Source: Paulinella micropora (taxonomy: Eukaryota; Cercozoa; Imbricatea; Euglyphida; Paulinellidae). From it: 55,000 bases of DNA. The translations under genes and the position numbers were made by a program. Shown piece by piece: positions 20,574-31,424 of the stretch. The DNA lies in the NCBI GenBank assembly GCA_019918135.1, contig WBZZ01005989.1, forward strand, positions 50,001 through 105,000, given 5' to 3'. Position 1 is the stretch's first letter. Every line of letters starts with the position of its first letter. The notes beneath the pieces are model-generated. The model made no database searches. It was not told where the DNA came from and saw only the letters and a program-made list of their open reading frames with translations.

Positions 20574-23500
20574 TATCGGGTGGTGCCGACAGCCAACGGG
20601 TGGTAGATGACGTCACCGAGCGAGTGGCGCAGTCCTTCCGAATGGCGGCGCACCGGGTCCTTGGCTCCAGATGTATACGACCCCGTTTCACCAACAATTG
20701 GTTCGACGGGGAGCTAAAGGAGCTCATTCAGCAGCGCCGGGAGGCCTACGCAGCATACAGGAGGGATGAATCGAATGCGGAAGCCCGTCTGAATTGGCTA
20801 CGGCTCCGCAAGCAAATTCGGAAGGCAACTCGGGCCAAGAAGTCCGCCTCCTTCAAGCAAGTGCAGGAAGAAGCGGTCAAATGTCAACGCGAGCAATCCT
20901 CAAAGCGCTTTTGGCTACTCGCGAAGCGGCTTGGCGGGGCACGCAGAACGAAGGTCTCCGCGCCGGTGCAAAGGGAGGATGGCTCACTGGCGTGTACGCT
21001 GCCGGAAAAGGTCGCTCGGTGGGAGGAATTTCGGAGAAATTCGGTGAAGCCACGGGAAAATCCGGCAAGTGCGGCTGTTGTGGTGGAGTGCTGTGCAGAA
21101 GCAGGCTCGCTGGAGTGGGAGGAAGCCGAAGCTAAGCGGCAGTTCCACTGGAACGATCGCTTCAGAGATGAGGTGGCCCGGGCTATGAAGGAGCACGAAG
21201 TAGGTGAAGACACTTGCGAAGAGCTGGACAAGCCGTTCACGCAAGAGGAGGTCCTTGCAAGGCAACGTGCCCTGAATAACCACAAAGCTTGTGGCGAGGA
21301 CAAAGTGAAGAACGAGATGCTCAAGTATGGCGGCGCCTACATCAATGGCTACTTAACGCAGTACTTCAACTGGATTCGAGAAGCCGAGAGGACTCCAAAA
21401 GCTTGGGGCAAGGGAATCATCGTCAATATCCCCAAGGGTGGGGATCCTACGGATCCTGACAACTGGAGGGATATCTCGATTATTAGTTGCCTTGGTAAGC
21501 TGTATCTGTCCTTATTAGCTACTCGTCTAACGCTCTTCGTGGATGGCCCGGATAAGCTACGTCCAGAGCAGGGAGGCTTCCGCCCGGGGCGTCGCACTAC
21601 GGATCAGGTCTTTACCCTTTGGCAGAGGTTGAAGGGCGTCAGCAGCAGAAGCGGGAGTCGTATGTCCTGTTCGTCGATCTACGCAAGGCTTTCCCGTCTG
21701 TTTGGAGAGATGGTCTATTTGAGAGGCTCTGGAAGCTGGGTGTAAGGGGCAAGTTCTGGCGCACGCTACGCAGGTGCTACGAGCAGACTTCGTCGCAAGT
21801 GCTAGTTGATGGAGCACTCACCCCCGAAGTACTGGAGGGTGTAGGCGTCCAACAGGGGTCCCCTCTCTCTCCCACACTCTTCAACGTCTTTATGGATGAG
21901 CTGTGTGATCGGCTGGCGAGTGCCCTCAAGATCACGGATGTGAAGCGGCTGAACGACATCAAGGCACTTCTATACGCGGACGACGTGGCCCTCATCGCTC
22001 ACAGTCGCACCGAGCTCCAGAAGATGGTCAATGTTGTGGCCAAGTTCGCGGAAGATTACAGGCTGGAAGTCAACTTGAAGCCCGGCAAGACGGAAATCAT
22101 GCCCATTTACACGTCGAGCAAGGCGAAACGACCAAGTATCAGGGAGCGAGGTGAGCCCGTGGTGTGGTTTCGCGGCCAGAAGCTTTGTGTCACCAGTCAG
22201 TACAAGTACCTGGGAGTGGTTATCACCGACGACCTGAAGTGGAAGGAGCAGGCCCTGCGGGCTACGCGTGTCACTGAAGTCGCCACCGCAGGTTGGTACT
22301 CTTTGTGGTGTGCAGGTGAGATACAAGCTAGGTATCGTCTCATGTGCTGGAATCAACTTGTGGGGGCCAAGCTGAAGTACGCCTTCGATGTCTGGCGTGC
22401 CCCCGTATCGCAGCTCACCAAGCTGGAGGCAGCAATGCTGCGCCCCATGAGGATGATTCTCGGCATCAGCCCTAAGACAAGCAAGTGGATTACACTCTTT
22501 CTGGCGCGCTCTTTGAGTGCGGAGCGTTTGCGGCGGGCGGCGCAACTGAAGTTCTATGGACGGCTGCGTGTTCTACCGGAGAAGCGATTTCCTGTCATCG
22601 CATCTCAAGTCAAATCCGACTGGACTGCGGAGGCCGAAGGCGCTATCAGGGACTCAATGGATCTACAACAAGGGCTTCAGGAGCTCCTAAATAGCTCAGA
22701 GAAGGACCTCGAGGGTTGGTTTTTGACTGTGGACAAGTGGGCCCTTCAGCAGGACGTCAAGATGGTGCAGCAACTGATGTGGGACAAGCGAGAGGCAGGC
22801 AGCGATCTTACTGATGGCCTGCGAGTCATCCTAAGACAAGTCTTTGGAACTAAGGAGTTCCCAAGATGGGTAGCCCTTGATGATGCGCATTATAATCTGC
22901 TTCGGAGAAGGTTGCTCAGCTGCAACAACCGCCTTCGGTTGTACCGCAGCAAGTTGGTCAGTGGCATGTCCCCTCGCTGCTTCTGTTGTCATGATGATGT
23001 CAATGAGTCCCTTGCGCACTTCTTATGGGATTGCCCCATGCATGAGGGGAGACGTAAGCAGCTGTTGCTGAGTATGCAGAGGCTCGGTGGCATGGCTGTG
23101 GGGGCTGCTGAGGGGGATGGAGGGAGTGAGGAGGGTGGTGAGGTCGTAGGCGGTGAGGTTGTGGTGGAGGATGTGTTGCTTGGGCGGGAGCGGGAGGGCT
23201 CTGTGCGGCAGGGTTGGGATGATATGTCGCCTGTGGATCAATCACGATTGTTTTGTAAGTTTTTTCAGGGGAAGTCGCGCTTCCGCAGTAACTTTAGGCT
23301 TGCTGCGTTGTTAGGGGTTACAGCGTTGCGTCCCCCTCCAAAGTTGGATGTGTTGTTTGGATCATATGTGTCTGAGTGTTGGTCTGCTAGGGAGGGTAAA
23401 AGGGAGGAGCTTGGGGTGGAGGATGGGGGCGAGGAGGTGATTGACCTCACTGAGGTTCCATCAGCTTCTGTCCCACCCTCTCCCCCAAGTGACGTTGATG

Positions 23501-23770
23501 TTGCGCGGCGCGGCCGTCCGCGCAGAGTGGACGTCCTGGCTAGAGAGAGGGGTTCGGGAGCGCAGCGTAGTGTCTCGGAGTTCTTCTCTTCAGCTAACAC
23601 CCTCGCATCTAGCTCTTCATGCACTTCACAGCCCCCATCTGCCCCTGCTGTTGCTGTTGCTGCTATGTCTGTTTGGTGTTCTGACAATGCGTTGGGATCG
23701 GCTGACCCCGGTGACCCAATGGAGGCACATGTCCAGGATCTGGATCTGATGCTATAGTCTGAGGAAGCCT
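20573..23770 (+). mobile_element. Non-LTR retrotransposon (LINE), 5'-truncated, (ATT)n-tailed
   Basis: Contains a reverse transcriptase split over two frames: 20600-about 21630 and about 21630-23757. The first part has the pre-RT linker (NNWFDGELKELIQQRREAY) and RT blocks KACGEDKVKNEMLKYG and GGFRPGRRTTDQV. After a one-base frameshift near 21635 the second part has FVDLRKAFPSVWR (motif A), GVQQGSPLSPTLFNVFMDEL (motif B), LLYADDVALIAHS (motif C) and a zinc knuckle CFCCHDDVNESLAHFLWDC. No endonuclease domain is present; the 5' end is an abrupt (ATT)n junction, as expected from incomplete reverse transcription. The 3' end ATGGAGGCACATGT..AAGCCT runs into (ATT)n. It sits in an intron of the unknown gene. 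Confidence 0.9.
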
Positions 23771-23811
23771 ATTATTATTATTATTATTACTATTATTATT
23801 ATTATTATTAC

Positions 23812-23874
<63 letters not shown>
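23771..23874. repeat. (ATT)n tail of the LINE
   Basis: About 100 bp of ATT triplets with ACT variants joining the LINE to element C copy 2. Confidence 0.95.
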
Positions 23875-24050
23875 TTAGGGAGTACATAGGCCATCGGTCC
23901 CTTTCCATGGGCTGATTGGTATAAAGCTCCTAGAGTAATGTTCTATGCCGTCACTTCCTTTATTCCACCGATTGGTGTGGAGACTTTCCTTATGGAATGG
24001 AGGACTGGATGCACATGGCCTTTTGGCTCAGCAATTGGCAGGAGATACAC
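23875..24050 (+). mobile_element. Element C copy 2
   Basis: Nearly identical to 18617-18791, ending TTGGCAGGAGATACACT and then (ATT)n to about 24119. Confidence 0.8.
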
Positions 24051-24121
<71 letters not shown>

Positions 24122-24178
24122 TTTGTTGTTGTTGTTGTCGTTGCTGTTGGTTTGTTCTGCCACTGCCTTGTTCGCAAG

Positions 24179-24834
24179 AAACGAACGACTTTTTTCAAAA
24201 CAACGGCGACCGGTATTGTATTCAGGGTAGTTCGTCCGCCGGCGTGTCGAAAGAAGTCGTTCAGGATCTTGTGAATAAGGCAATGTCAGAACAAGCCGCA
24301 TCCATTAAGGAAATGCTAGCAGAAGAAAGAAAGTTGAGAGAGGAGGAAAGGAAGAAAAAAGAAGCGCAAGATTGGAAGGAAAAAGAGGCGCAAGAGAAGC
24401 GACAACGGGAAGAGGAGAGAAGAAAGAGGAAGAATTCGAAGAAGGAGAAGGAGGAGGAGGAGGAGGAGGAAAGCTCAGAAGAAGAGAACGAGAGAGTGAA
24501 GAAGAAGAAGAAGAAGAAGAAGAAGAAGAAGAAGAAGAAGAAGAAGAAGAAGAAGAAGAAGAAGAAGAAGAAGAAGAAGAAAAACTATGATGATAATGAT
24601 AACAACAACAACAACAACAGCAACAACAACAGCAACAACAACAACAACAACAACAAAAATAGTAAGAGCGAGAGAGAAAGCTTGCTGGAGGATCTCATCG
24701 CGCGGATGGCAGCTGGCGCTCTGTCTGCTGGTAACTCACCTTCCACCCCCCAACGCGGCACCGGTCTCACCGCTCCCAGCTCACCTAACGCATGGGAGTT
24801 TGTTTTAGCATCGCTTGCGCTGACTCGGCGCTAA
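24179..24834 (+). CDS. Multi-exon unknown gene, copy 1: C-terminal exon
   Basis: The exon follows an acceptor-like TTCGCAAG near 24178. It encodes a helical region (VVQDLVNKAMSEQAASIKEM), a Lys/Glu-rich coiled coil, a (GAA)n-coded poly-Lys stretch and an Asn-rich stretch, then a conserved end with ESLLEDLIARMAAGALSAGN and WEFVLASLALTRR. Copy 2 ends the same way (DLLERMVERLCERVG, FDFALASMAMRRS), so this frame is under selection or recently duplicated. The simple-sequence parts are expanded relative to copy 2. A further short last exon may lie at 24966-25034. Confidence 0.65.
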
Positions 24835-24965
24835 CTTCAAATGCACGCACCAGGTAGTTTGCATAGCTTTCACTTTTCTCCTTCATCTGAAAGATGTTTG
24901 AATTTGTTTTGTGTTTTTTTTCTTTGTAGTAGTGTAGTATTAATCGTAATTTTTTGCACTGGCAG

Positions 24966-25034
24966 GTTTGTTATGGTCGAAAGCGGGATTAAGAACGTTT
25001 GTCGCGTGCAAGAGTTAAACAAACTTCTAATTTA
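24966..25034 (+). CDS. Possible last exon of copy 1
   Basis: After an acceptor TGGCAG the frame reads FVMVESGIKNVCRVQELNK and stops with TAG. Copy 2 has a similarly placed exon at 38044-38160 starting DTEGYVMVGAVSQSDQVQIQ. The similarity (xVMVxxxxxxxxxxVQxL) is modest. It would be an alternative 3' end, because the upstream exon has its own stop at 24832-24834. Confidence 0.35.
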
Positions 25035-25555
25035 GTTAGTATGATATTACGGAGTTAGATTTATTATTGTTTTTAGTCATTAAAGAAATTTTGTTGTAGA
25101 ATCTATGTATTTTGCGTGGCGACATCGCACTTCTCTTCCTCCCCCGTTCCCCCCTCCCCCCCTCCCCCCCCCGGGGGGGGGGGAATTTATTGTAGGTAAA
25201 AGCAATGTTTATTATCATAATAAAGTAAAATGCTTAATGTAAACAAAGATAAACAAAATTAAAAGCAAATTCTGCATGTTGGGCATTGTTATCATCATAG
25301 ATTCATAGTAGCCGGGACTATGAAAAAGGAGAAAGATTACCGTGTCGGACCGGTTCCTGCCCACCTCTGAAGATGAAGTTAAAGTGTATTACAATTAATA
25401 AAAACATGTTTTAATATTATTTTTATATGTTCTGCAATCAGTGAATTGATTTCCTTTCATTTCCACACGTTTTCAAAAAAGTCCATATACTTCATGGAAA
25501 ATTTCGGAAAAAGGGATACCCCCAAGATTGTCGAATGTTTAGTTAAAGGGTCTTC
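25035..25555. other. Non-coding 3' flank of cassette 1
   Basis: No gene seen. Positions about 25345-25420 (GTCGGACCGG, then GAAGTTAAAGT, then ATTAATAAAAACATGTTTT) match 38610-38690 downstream of copy 2. A C/G-run hairpin (CCCCCCCCGGGGGGGGGG) lies near 25163-25182. Confidence 0.55.
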
Positions 25556-26539
25556 TCCAGCATCGCGCTCAGCCGCCACGTCTCGCAGATCGGCCAAGCG
25601 AAGAAGGGCTGGCTGACCTACGACCCGCCGGAAGACGACAGCGACGAATGGGTGCTGACGGCCGTGCCCAAACCCATCGGTATGCTGACCGCCGACACCA
25701 ACGGCATCCTGCAGATCTTTAGGCACATGCGCGCGCTCATAGACAGACACCTCGAGTACCGCGCACTCAACTCGGGCGGCCAGAAACTCAAGCCGGCCGA
25801 CCGCCGACCTGCCGCCGCCGCCGCAGCAGCAGCCACCGCAACAACCGCCCAAGAAGAAGAAGCAAAAGACGGCCGCCGTTTCCGCCTGGGCGAAGCGCGT
25901 CCTGGACCGGCCCGCCGGCACGAGCGCCGTGGCCGCGCTAGGCAACGCCGAGGCCATGACCGTGCTGAACGGGGCAGGGTTGGAAAATGCTTTGACTACC
26001 TCATGAAGCACTACTCTAACTCTACTGGCAAAAAAGACAAGCCCTAGGGCAACAAACACCTGCTCCGGGCGCTGTATGGAGAGGTGACCTATGCGCTGTA
26101 CGGCGAAGGCTCCTTGGTCATGAGGCCGCTGTTCTTGTCTCGAGTGCTCGTGCACGCGAATCAGGACCTGAACTCGCAGCTCTTCTACCAGCAGGTGTTT
26201 CTTGTGCGGCGCGAGACCCCGCTGCTCGACACCGTGACCGACGTCAACGTCAAGAAACTGATCCAGGACCTGATGCTGCAGTCGAGCAGGCTGGCGGCCC
26301 AGTACCGGGAGGCGCTGGGCGCCCTGCCGCGGCCCGCGCCGCCGCCGCCACTGCCGGCACCGGCCGCGGCCGAGCACGAGACCAAGCACGAGGCCCTGAA
26401 AAGGAGAACTGTCGCGTTTTTTAACCTGCACAAGGCGGAGAACCTGGCCAGGCTGAGGGACCCAGCGTTCTGGCGCGGGCCGCACCAGCACACTTTCCCG
26501 GTCGGTGCCGCCGCAACAATTGAGCACAATGTTTGCTGA
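25556..26539 (+). pseudogene. Decayed unknown gene of the virus-like block
   Basis: Coding signal runs through several frames. The first part reads SRHVSQIGQAKKGWLTYDPP and GMLTADTNGILQIFRHMRAL. Near 25805 the natural frame changes to one reading PPPPQQQPPQQPPKKKKQKT and AKRVLDRPAGTSAVAALGNA. Near 25985 it changes back (CFDYLMKHYSNSTGK). An in-frame TAG at 26045-26047 is followed by GNKHLLRALYGEVTYALYGE and about 150 further open codons to a TGA at 26537. Two frameshifts and one stop argue for a pseudogene; the strong codon bias argues that it was a real gene. Product not recognised. Confidence 0.5.
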
Positions 26540-26676
26540 GCTGATTTAAATCGAGTGGTCCCGGCCGGGTAAATAGATTTTCTAGAAAGCTGTTTCTCCG
26601 CGTGCCGTCTGTTACTTTTTTACCTAGCTTTACCAGCTCAGAACTTGCCTCCGAGACAAGGCAAGAAGTCAAAAAT

Positions 26677-27300
26677 ATGACGACCATCAGAACCACGCCC
26701 TTTGGAGAAATTTCGCTGGTGGACGCCGTGCACCAGACATACCCTACGTGGGACCGCAACCGCTGCGCGGCCTGTGTAAAAAGGCACTTGCAGCTTCACC
26801 CCTACAAGCTCGAGAGCGTACAACGACATGTCTTCAAGAACCGCGGAGGCCGCAAGGATGGGACGTGGGTCGCGAAGCCGGCCGTGGCAGCAGAGATCGT
26901 CGGGTCGCTGGTGCACGATTTTGGCCGCAAAACACTGTCAGCCCCTGGGACAGTCCTCCGGCCGCGTGATCAACCCCTTGTAGAAGTCGTTCCCCGCCTC
27001 TCGCGCAATGGCGAGTGCATCGTCGACACTACGACAGTTCTGGCTCAGGTGGGACCAGACACAACAGAAACCCTCCTCCCGGCTGCAAACGAGGCACAGA
27101 CTACAGTTCCGGTCGTACCCGAAATTGAGACATGGGGACCGCTGTTGTCGCCCCTGCCCGAATACCAGTTCTGCGGGAGCGTAGAAGAGCCACTTGCAGA
27201 TCAGGGACAGCATGATGAAGGTTGGGTCGATTTGTCTGAAGGTTACGTACACAAGTTTTTTTTAATTAGTCGTGTGTTGTATAATAAAGGCCGGCATTGA
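26677..27300 (+). CDS. Putative DNA-binding protein (KilA-N/HTH-like start)
   Basis: The start at 26677 (MTTIRTTPFGEISLVDAVHQ) is preferred over an upstream ATG at 26602, because the added residues look non-coding. The first ~75 residues have a xxxSLVDAVHQTYPTWDRN pattern and a GGRKDGTWVAKPAVAAEIV segment, as seen in small winged or KilA-N-like domains of viral regulators. The rest is low in motifs and ends VHKFFLISRVLYNKGRH. It overlaps the 3' end of the next, convergent gene by about 35 bp. The domain assignment is a pattern impression only. Confidence 0.4.
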   Translation: MTTIRTTPFGEISLVDAVHQTYPTWDRNRCAACVKRHLQLHPYKLESVQRHVFKNRGGRKDGTWVAKPAVAAEIVGSLVHDFGRKTLSAPGTVLRPRDQPLVEVVPRLSRNGECIVDTTTVLAQVGPDTTETLLPAANEAQTTVPVVPEIETWGPLLSPLPEYQFCGSVEEPLADQGQHDEGWVDLSEGYVHKFFLISRVLYNKGRH

Positions 27301-27886
27301 AACGAGGCAGAAAGAGCAGGCCGGTTTCGAACGCCCCGGCCCGCCACAGGAAGCGCTGCCACTTGTTGGGCTGAACTACCTCCCAGCCAGTGCGCCGGTA
27401 CGCCTCTAGAAAACGGTATATAGGCACGTAGGCCAGTACGACCACATCCTGGCGCCTGTTCCGCCTGGTAGGGTAAGAAGTCCGGCCCAGGGCTCTGGCG
27501 GCCTCTGCGAGTGTCACCAGTTCATGGTGGTGCTTGGCGCAGAAGTGCTCGGCACACAGGTTCTGTGAGTAAATCTGTGACAGGCACTCGAAGCAGATCT
27601 TGTCTGCTTTCTTTTCCACGCGGGCCAGCAGCATGTTGAAGTTCTCGATCTTGAAGGAAAAAGTCGTGTTGAGCAGGCGGCGCAGGCCCTCGAACTCTGT
27701 GCGCGCTTCAGCCGCGGCCTTGCACCGCTTCCGCGGCCTGGCGCGGACGAAGCAGTTCGTGTAGCTCCGGAGATAGACCACCGAGCGCGCCTGTTCGCCC
27801 GGGCCGAGCCAGGCCAGGATTTCTGTCAACAGGTCACTCGGTAACCGGTCTAGCATCTCTCTTTTACTTAAAAAGAGGGGGGTCAT
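27266..27886 (-). CDS. F-box-like protein with cysteine/histidine cluster
   Basis: A 206-aa ORF. Residues about 12-32 (LDRLPSDLLTEILAWLGPGE) fit the F-box pattern L-P-x-D-L-L-x-E-I-L. A C-x2-C-x9-C-x4-C-H cluster (CFECLSQIYSQNLCAEHFC) lies near residue 100 and may bind zinc. F-box proteins are used by several large DNA viruses to recruit host ubiquitin ligases; that role here is inference. It lies 4 bp downstream of the ATPase gene on the same strand. Confidence 0.55.
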   Translation of the reverse strand: MTPLFLSKREMLDRLPSDLLTEILAWLGPGEQARSVVYLRSYTNCFVRARPRKRCKAAAEARTEFEGLRRLLNTTFSFKIENFNMLLARVEKKADKICFECLSQIYSQNLCAEHFCAKHHHELVTLAEAARALGRTSYPTRRNRRQDVVVLAYVPIYRFLEAYRRTGWEVVQPNKWQRFLWRAGAFETGLLFLPRFNAGLYYTTHD

Positions 27887-27890
27887 AAGA

Positions 27891-29561
27891 TTAAATCGAG
27901 AGGCGGCGCCGCAGGTGGTCCGGCGGGGCCGGCCGGCCCGGCCTTCTCACTAGCCGGGTCACGAAAGCGCCCGAAGGGCCTGGGACGGGCGGTGGCGGCC
28001 TTGGCGGCAGGCTGAGAGCCGGCCGCTGGTCGACGCGCCTCACCATGCTGGGCGTGCGGTACGGGTGCATGCGGTGAGTCGGGTCGTTGGCGTAGACGTA
28101 GCCGTACCTCGGCGGCCGCGGCGGCGGCACCTGTTGCTCGCGCCAGCGCGCCTCGGCGGCGGCCTCCGCGTCCCGGCCAAACGCCACCATCTCCCGCAGC
28201 TTTTGCTTGTCATTCTGAGCCAGGCTCTTGCCCTTGCGCAGGCGGCTCTTGGCCGCGTCGGCGAAGTGCCTCATTTTCTGCAGGGCCGCTTGGTCTCCGC
28301 GCGACAGGTTCAGGTTCTTGGGCACCCAGCTCGGCGCGCGCCACGCGAGCTGGGCCAAGCGCAGCTCCTTGGTAAGCTCGTCCTTGGACGGTTCCTTGGG
28401 CTTGTCGGGGCCCTGTCATAAAATGAGGTCTACAACAGAAACCAAGCCTAGGGCCATTTCTTGTACCTTGAGCATGACCTCTCCGTCCGGGAGCTCGGCC
28501 GGGGCGAGCCATGCCATGTAGTTATGCTCGAGCTTGTCCACGCGCTCGCTGTAGACCAGCGTCGCACGCGTGCTTGGTGCCCACGAGCTCGGGGTCCGTG
28601 GCCTGGGCCAAGTGCCTGCGCGTACACACTGACACATGAAAAAGGGAACAGCGGGCTTTTGTGTACCGAAAAAAAGACTTCTTGTCCATCATTTGCCCGT
28701 AATTCTCCCACAACGCAGAAGGCGTCTTGTGGTTCTTGCTCAAGAACGTTATCGTAAATGAGGTCTGTTCGCGCATGATTGGAGAAACCTGAACAGACAA
28801 CCACGTCTAAATTTCATAAGCGCGTGACAGTGACTTACGCTCTGGCGGCCGGTCAGGTACTGGACTGCCACGAAAATTGAGATGTTGTAGTGCCTATATG
28901 TGCCTGCACCAAGCAACAGCGACCATGTGAACTTTCACGAGCAAGAGTTTGTACCTATAAAGTTGCTCATCCAGCCGTCCTGCGTGTTAAGTATTCCGAC
29001 GAGGTCATCGAACACCAAAAAGCTCGGTTCGAGGTAGCCCTGCTGTTGATAGCGTTTTTTCAAGTTGTCCACGTACTGCACCAGCACGTCCTTGTTGAAG
29101 CCTTCGTACACGCGCACGTGCTCCTCCGAAGCCCAGTGGAACCGATAGGAGTGTTTAAACTAATCACGAGCAACCATGCGTATTTCCTTTTATGTATTAT
29201 TATTGTACCTTGGTGCGAACCAATTGACGAGCCCGAACTGGAACGCTCCTTTCTTGCGGAGGCACATCGAATATAATAACCAGCGAATAAAGTGAGTCTT
29301 TCCGCGTTCGCTCTTGCCCACCAGCACAAACAGCTGGCCGGCCGTCGGGTCCTTGGGGTAGAAGTACTCGACGTTGCGCGAGAGCTGCTCCGGGTCCTCC
29401 GCCAGCGGTTCTTCTTCCTTCTCGTCCTTCTTTTTCTTCTTCTTGGACTTCTTCTCCTTTTGTTTCTGGATGTACTCGTCGATCTTTTCCTTGATCGGCT
29501 CTTCTTCCTCCGCGTCGTTTGGCGCTGGCAGAGCGCCCAGCGGGCCGGCATTGTCGTCCAT
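27891..29561 (-). CDS. A32-type DNA packaging ATPase (FtsK/HerA), six exons, one frameshift
   Basis: Exons: 29561-29209, 29159-28955, 28903-28839, 28788-28667, 28615-28467 and 28412-27891, all with GT-AG introns of 49-54 nt. Exon 1 has an acidic/Lys-rich start, then LFVLVGKSERGKTHFIRW with the Walker A motif GKSERGKT. Exon 2 has EGFNKDVLVQYVDNLKKRYQ and the Walker B strand PSFLVFDDLVG. Exon 3 has YRHYNISIFVAVQYLTGR, the family's RH..I...Q..  motif, and exon 4 continues with MREQTSFTITFLSKN. Joins 2-3, 3-4 and 4-5 keep frame; join 1-2 is off by one base in my reading. A one-base shift near 28570 splits exon 5 (after GTKHA, before TLVYSERVDKLEHNYMAW). Exon 6 adds a basic, Pro-rich tail. Family role: moves viral DNA into capsids. 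The gene appears decayed or misassembled at these points. Confidence 0.8.
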
Positions 29562-30435
29562 GGCCTTTTTTCATATGTAGTTGAGCGGCAATTAAATTTT
29601 TTTTTTTTGTCGGCGCTAGTTTTGTAAAAAAGGGATGCCTGTTTTTTCTACATGAAATCTGAATTGGCTGATGAACTCTCAACGTTTCCGGGTGAGTGAA
29701 GTGTAACGAGTCAGCAAAAATATTAAAGTATTTTTTTACTTAAACTCATTTAATTTATTTTAATGAAAACCTTAATAATATAAATTCTGTGATTAATACT
29801 AACTATCCACTGCAAAATCCGTGATTAATATTGGTTTTCTAATATTTTCTGTTAGCTTCATGACTTAGGTGAAATGAAGGATATTTCCATAAAAAATTAA
29901 GTTTTGAAGTCAAGTTCTGAATATGTTTTCGATGGTGCCGGTCGGAAATAACATTATATTCAGTTGAATTATCATCTACATCAAAGATCCCGCTCAAAAA
30001 ACCTGCCAGGGGATGTCTTGATCACATTTTTCTGACTTGGGAAAATTTAAATGGTGAAAACACTGAAAATACATACAAAATTTGAATTTTTGAATTCAAA
30101 TTTTAATATTTTCACTTTAAATCTTTTCTAAACTGTCGAATTAATTAATGTTAATGATTAGAACACATAAAACAATAAAAGCCATGTAGTATTAATAGAA
30201 AGCGACCGCTTGCAAAATCAGTAAATTTAATGAAAATAGTTCCCACTCCTAGCATATATTTCGCTGCCGGTGAACTTGAAATGAGTGTGTTAGAGTATGT
30301 ACAAGCGTTGTTTTTTCATTCCTGCTCATAATAAGTAAATAATATAGCTTTTGGAATCATTTCTGCAAGTATTTCAGATATTCTGAAAATCATCGGGAAA
30401 AATTTCGTGAAATCCGTATATTAGGTTTCGTCGTA
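29562..30435. other. AT-rich intergenic region
   Basis: About 870 bp, no gene seen. It is much richer in A+T than the genes on either side. The last 100 bp resemble the 3' flanks of the cassettes weakly (TCATTTCTGCA, CGGGAAAAATTTCG). It may hold the promoters of the diverging ATPase and 30436 genes. Confidence 0.45.
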
Positions 30436-31353
30436 ATGTTTGTTATAGCCTCCTTCAAGGGGTGTTCTGACAAGGATGCACGATATGTTTACACCAGACT
30501 ACAGCCCCGTGTCGAAAAGCTTGGCGTTCAGAGTTCATTCAAGAGGATCGCGTTCACGAGAGCCAACGGTAGGAAAGGCAATCCGGTCGACTGCCTACCT
30601 TTCGACAAGCTGCTCCAGGGGAAAGAGCGAAACAGCTGCGGTCGGAGCAGGCCAACGGTCGGGGACGAGGAGCTAGAGGCAGCAATGCCTCTGAGGCGCG
30701 AGCAGCTGTCGGAGCAGACGAGGCGCGACGTGTTGGGCTCGATTGATCAGCCGGCCAACAAGAAGCGCCGCATCGAACCGAGCCCGGAGCTCAAGCTCAT
30801 CGAGCAGAAGATCGTGGTGCTGGATGCGCGCAGGAGGCTGTGCAAGGAAGCCAGCACCGCTCTGGTGGAAATGTCTCTGGCGCCCGTGAACCTGTACAAG
30901 ACCATGCTGGAGGCACAGGGCCTCAAGCTAGACGACAGGGACAAGCTCTTTATCAACGACGAGACTCGCAACAGCGCGCGCCAGGCTATGGGGACACTCA
31001 AGGAACTGAACTCCCTGCCTATGATCACCGCTGGTGCTACCGCCACAGTGCCAGAGCCAATGGCAACAAGGAAGGAGTTGGCCATGACCGACGTCTTTTT
31101 GTAGCTGGCCTCGTCTCCCAAGCCAACGGGCACCGAGAGGACGGCGCTGCTGATCAAGGCTGGCAAGCTAGCGGCTGCCAGGTACCGCGTGAGGCACCGA
31201 GGGAAAGAACCACCCAAGGCGGAGAGGCTGGTAGGGGGAGCCATGCGCAAGATCAATGTCTACTTCGAGGACGACAGGGACATTTTGGAAGCAGCGTGCA
31301 GGGAAGCGCTAGGACAAAGAACATCTCCCCTGTTCCGATTTGGCAGGCACTAA
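30436..31353 (+). CDS. Unknown protein interrupted by one in-frame TAG
   Basis: The first 222 codons start MFVIASFKGCSDKDARYVYT and end at a TAG at 31102-31104. The same frame stays open for 82 more codons (LASSPKPTGTERTALLIKAG to TSPLFRFGRH) to a TAA. The composition does not change across the TAG, which favours one interrupted gene. The middle has an Arg/Lys-rich motif (ANKKRRIEP), possibly a nuclear signal, and a helical region around residues 110-170. The first ~40 codons may be non-coding and a later start is possible. No family recognised. Confidence 0.5.
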
Positions 31354-31424
31354 AAGTTTCTTTTTAATCAATAATTTTTTTTTCTTCTGCTCTATTGTAA
31401 TAAAGGACAAAGGCAAAACTAAAG

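Noticed and set aside
25457..26527. 356-codon minus-strand ORF
   Set aside because: Long only because the plus-strand gene is GC-rich; its translation is Arg/Val/Gln-rich with no motif, and the plus strand has the better coding signal despite its breaks.
28065..29627. Plus-strand ORFs over the ATPase gene
   Set aside because: Shadows of the ATPase exons, which carry the Walker A and B motifs on the minus strand.
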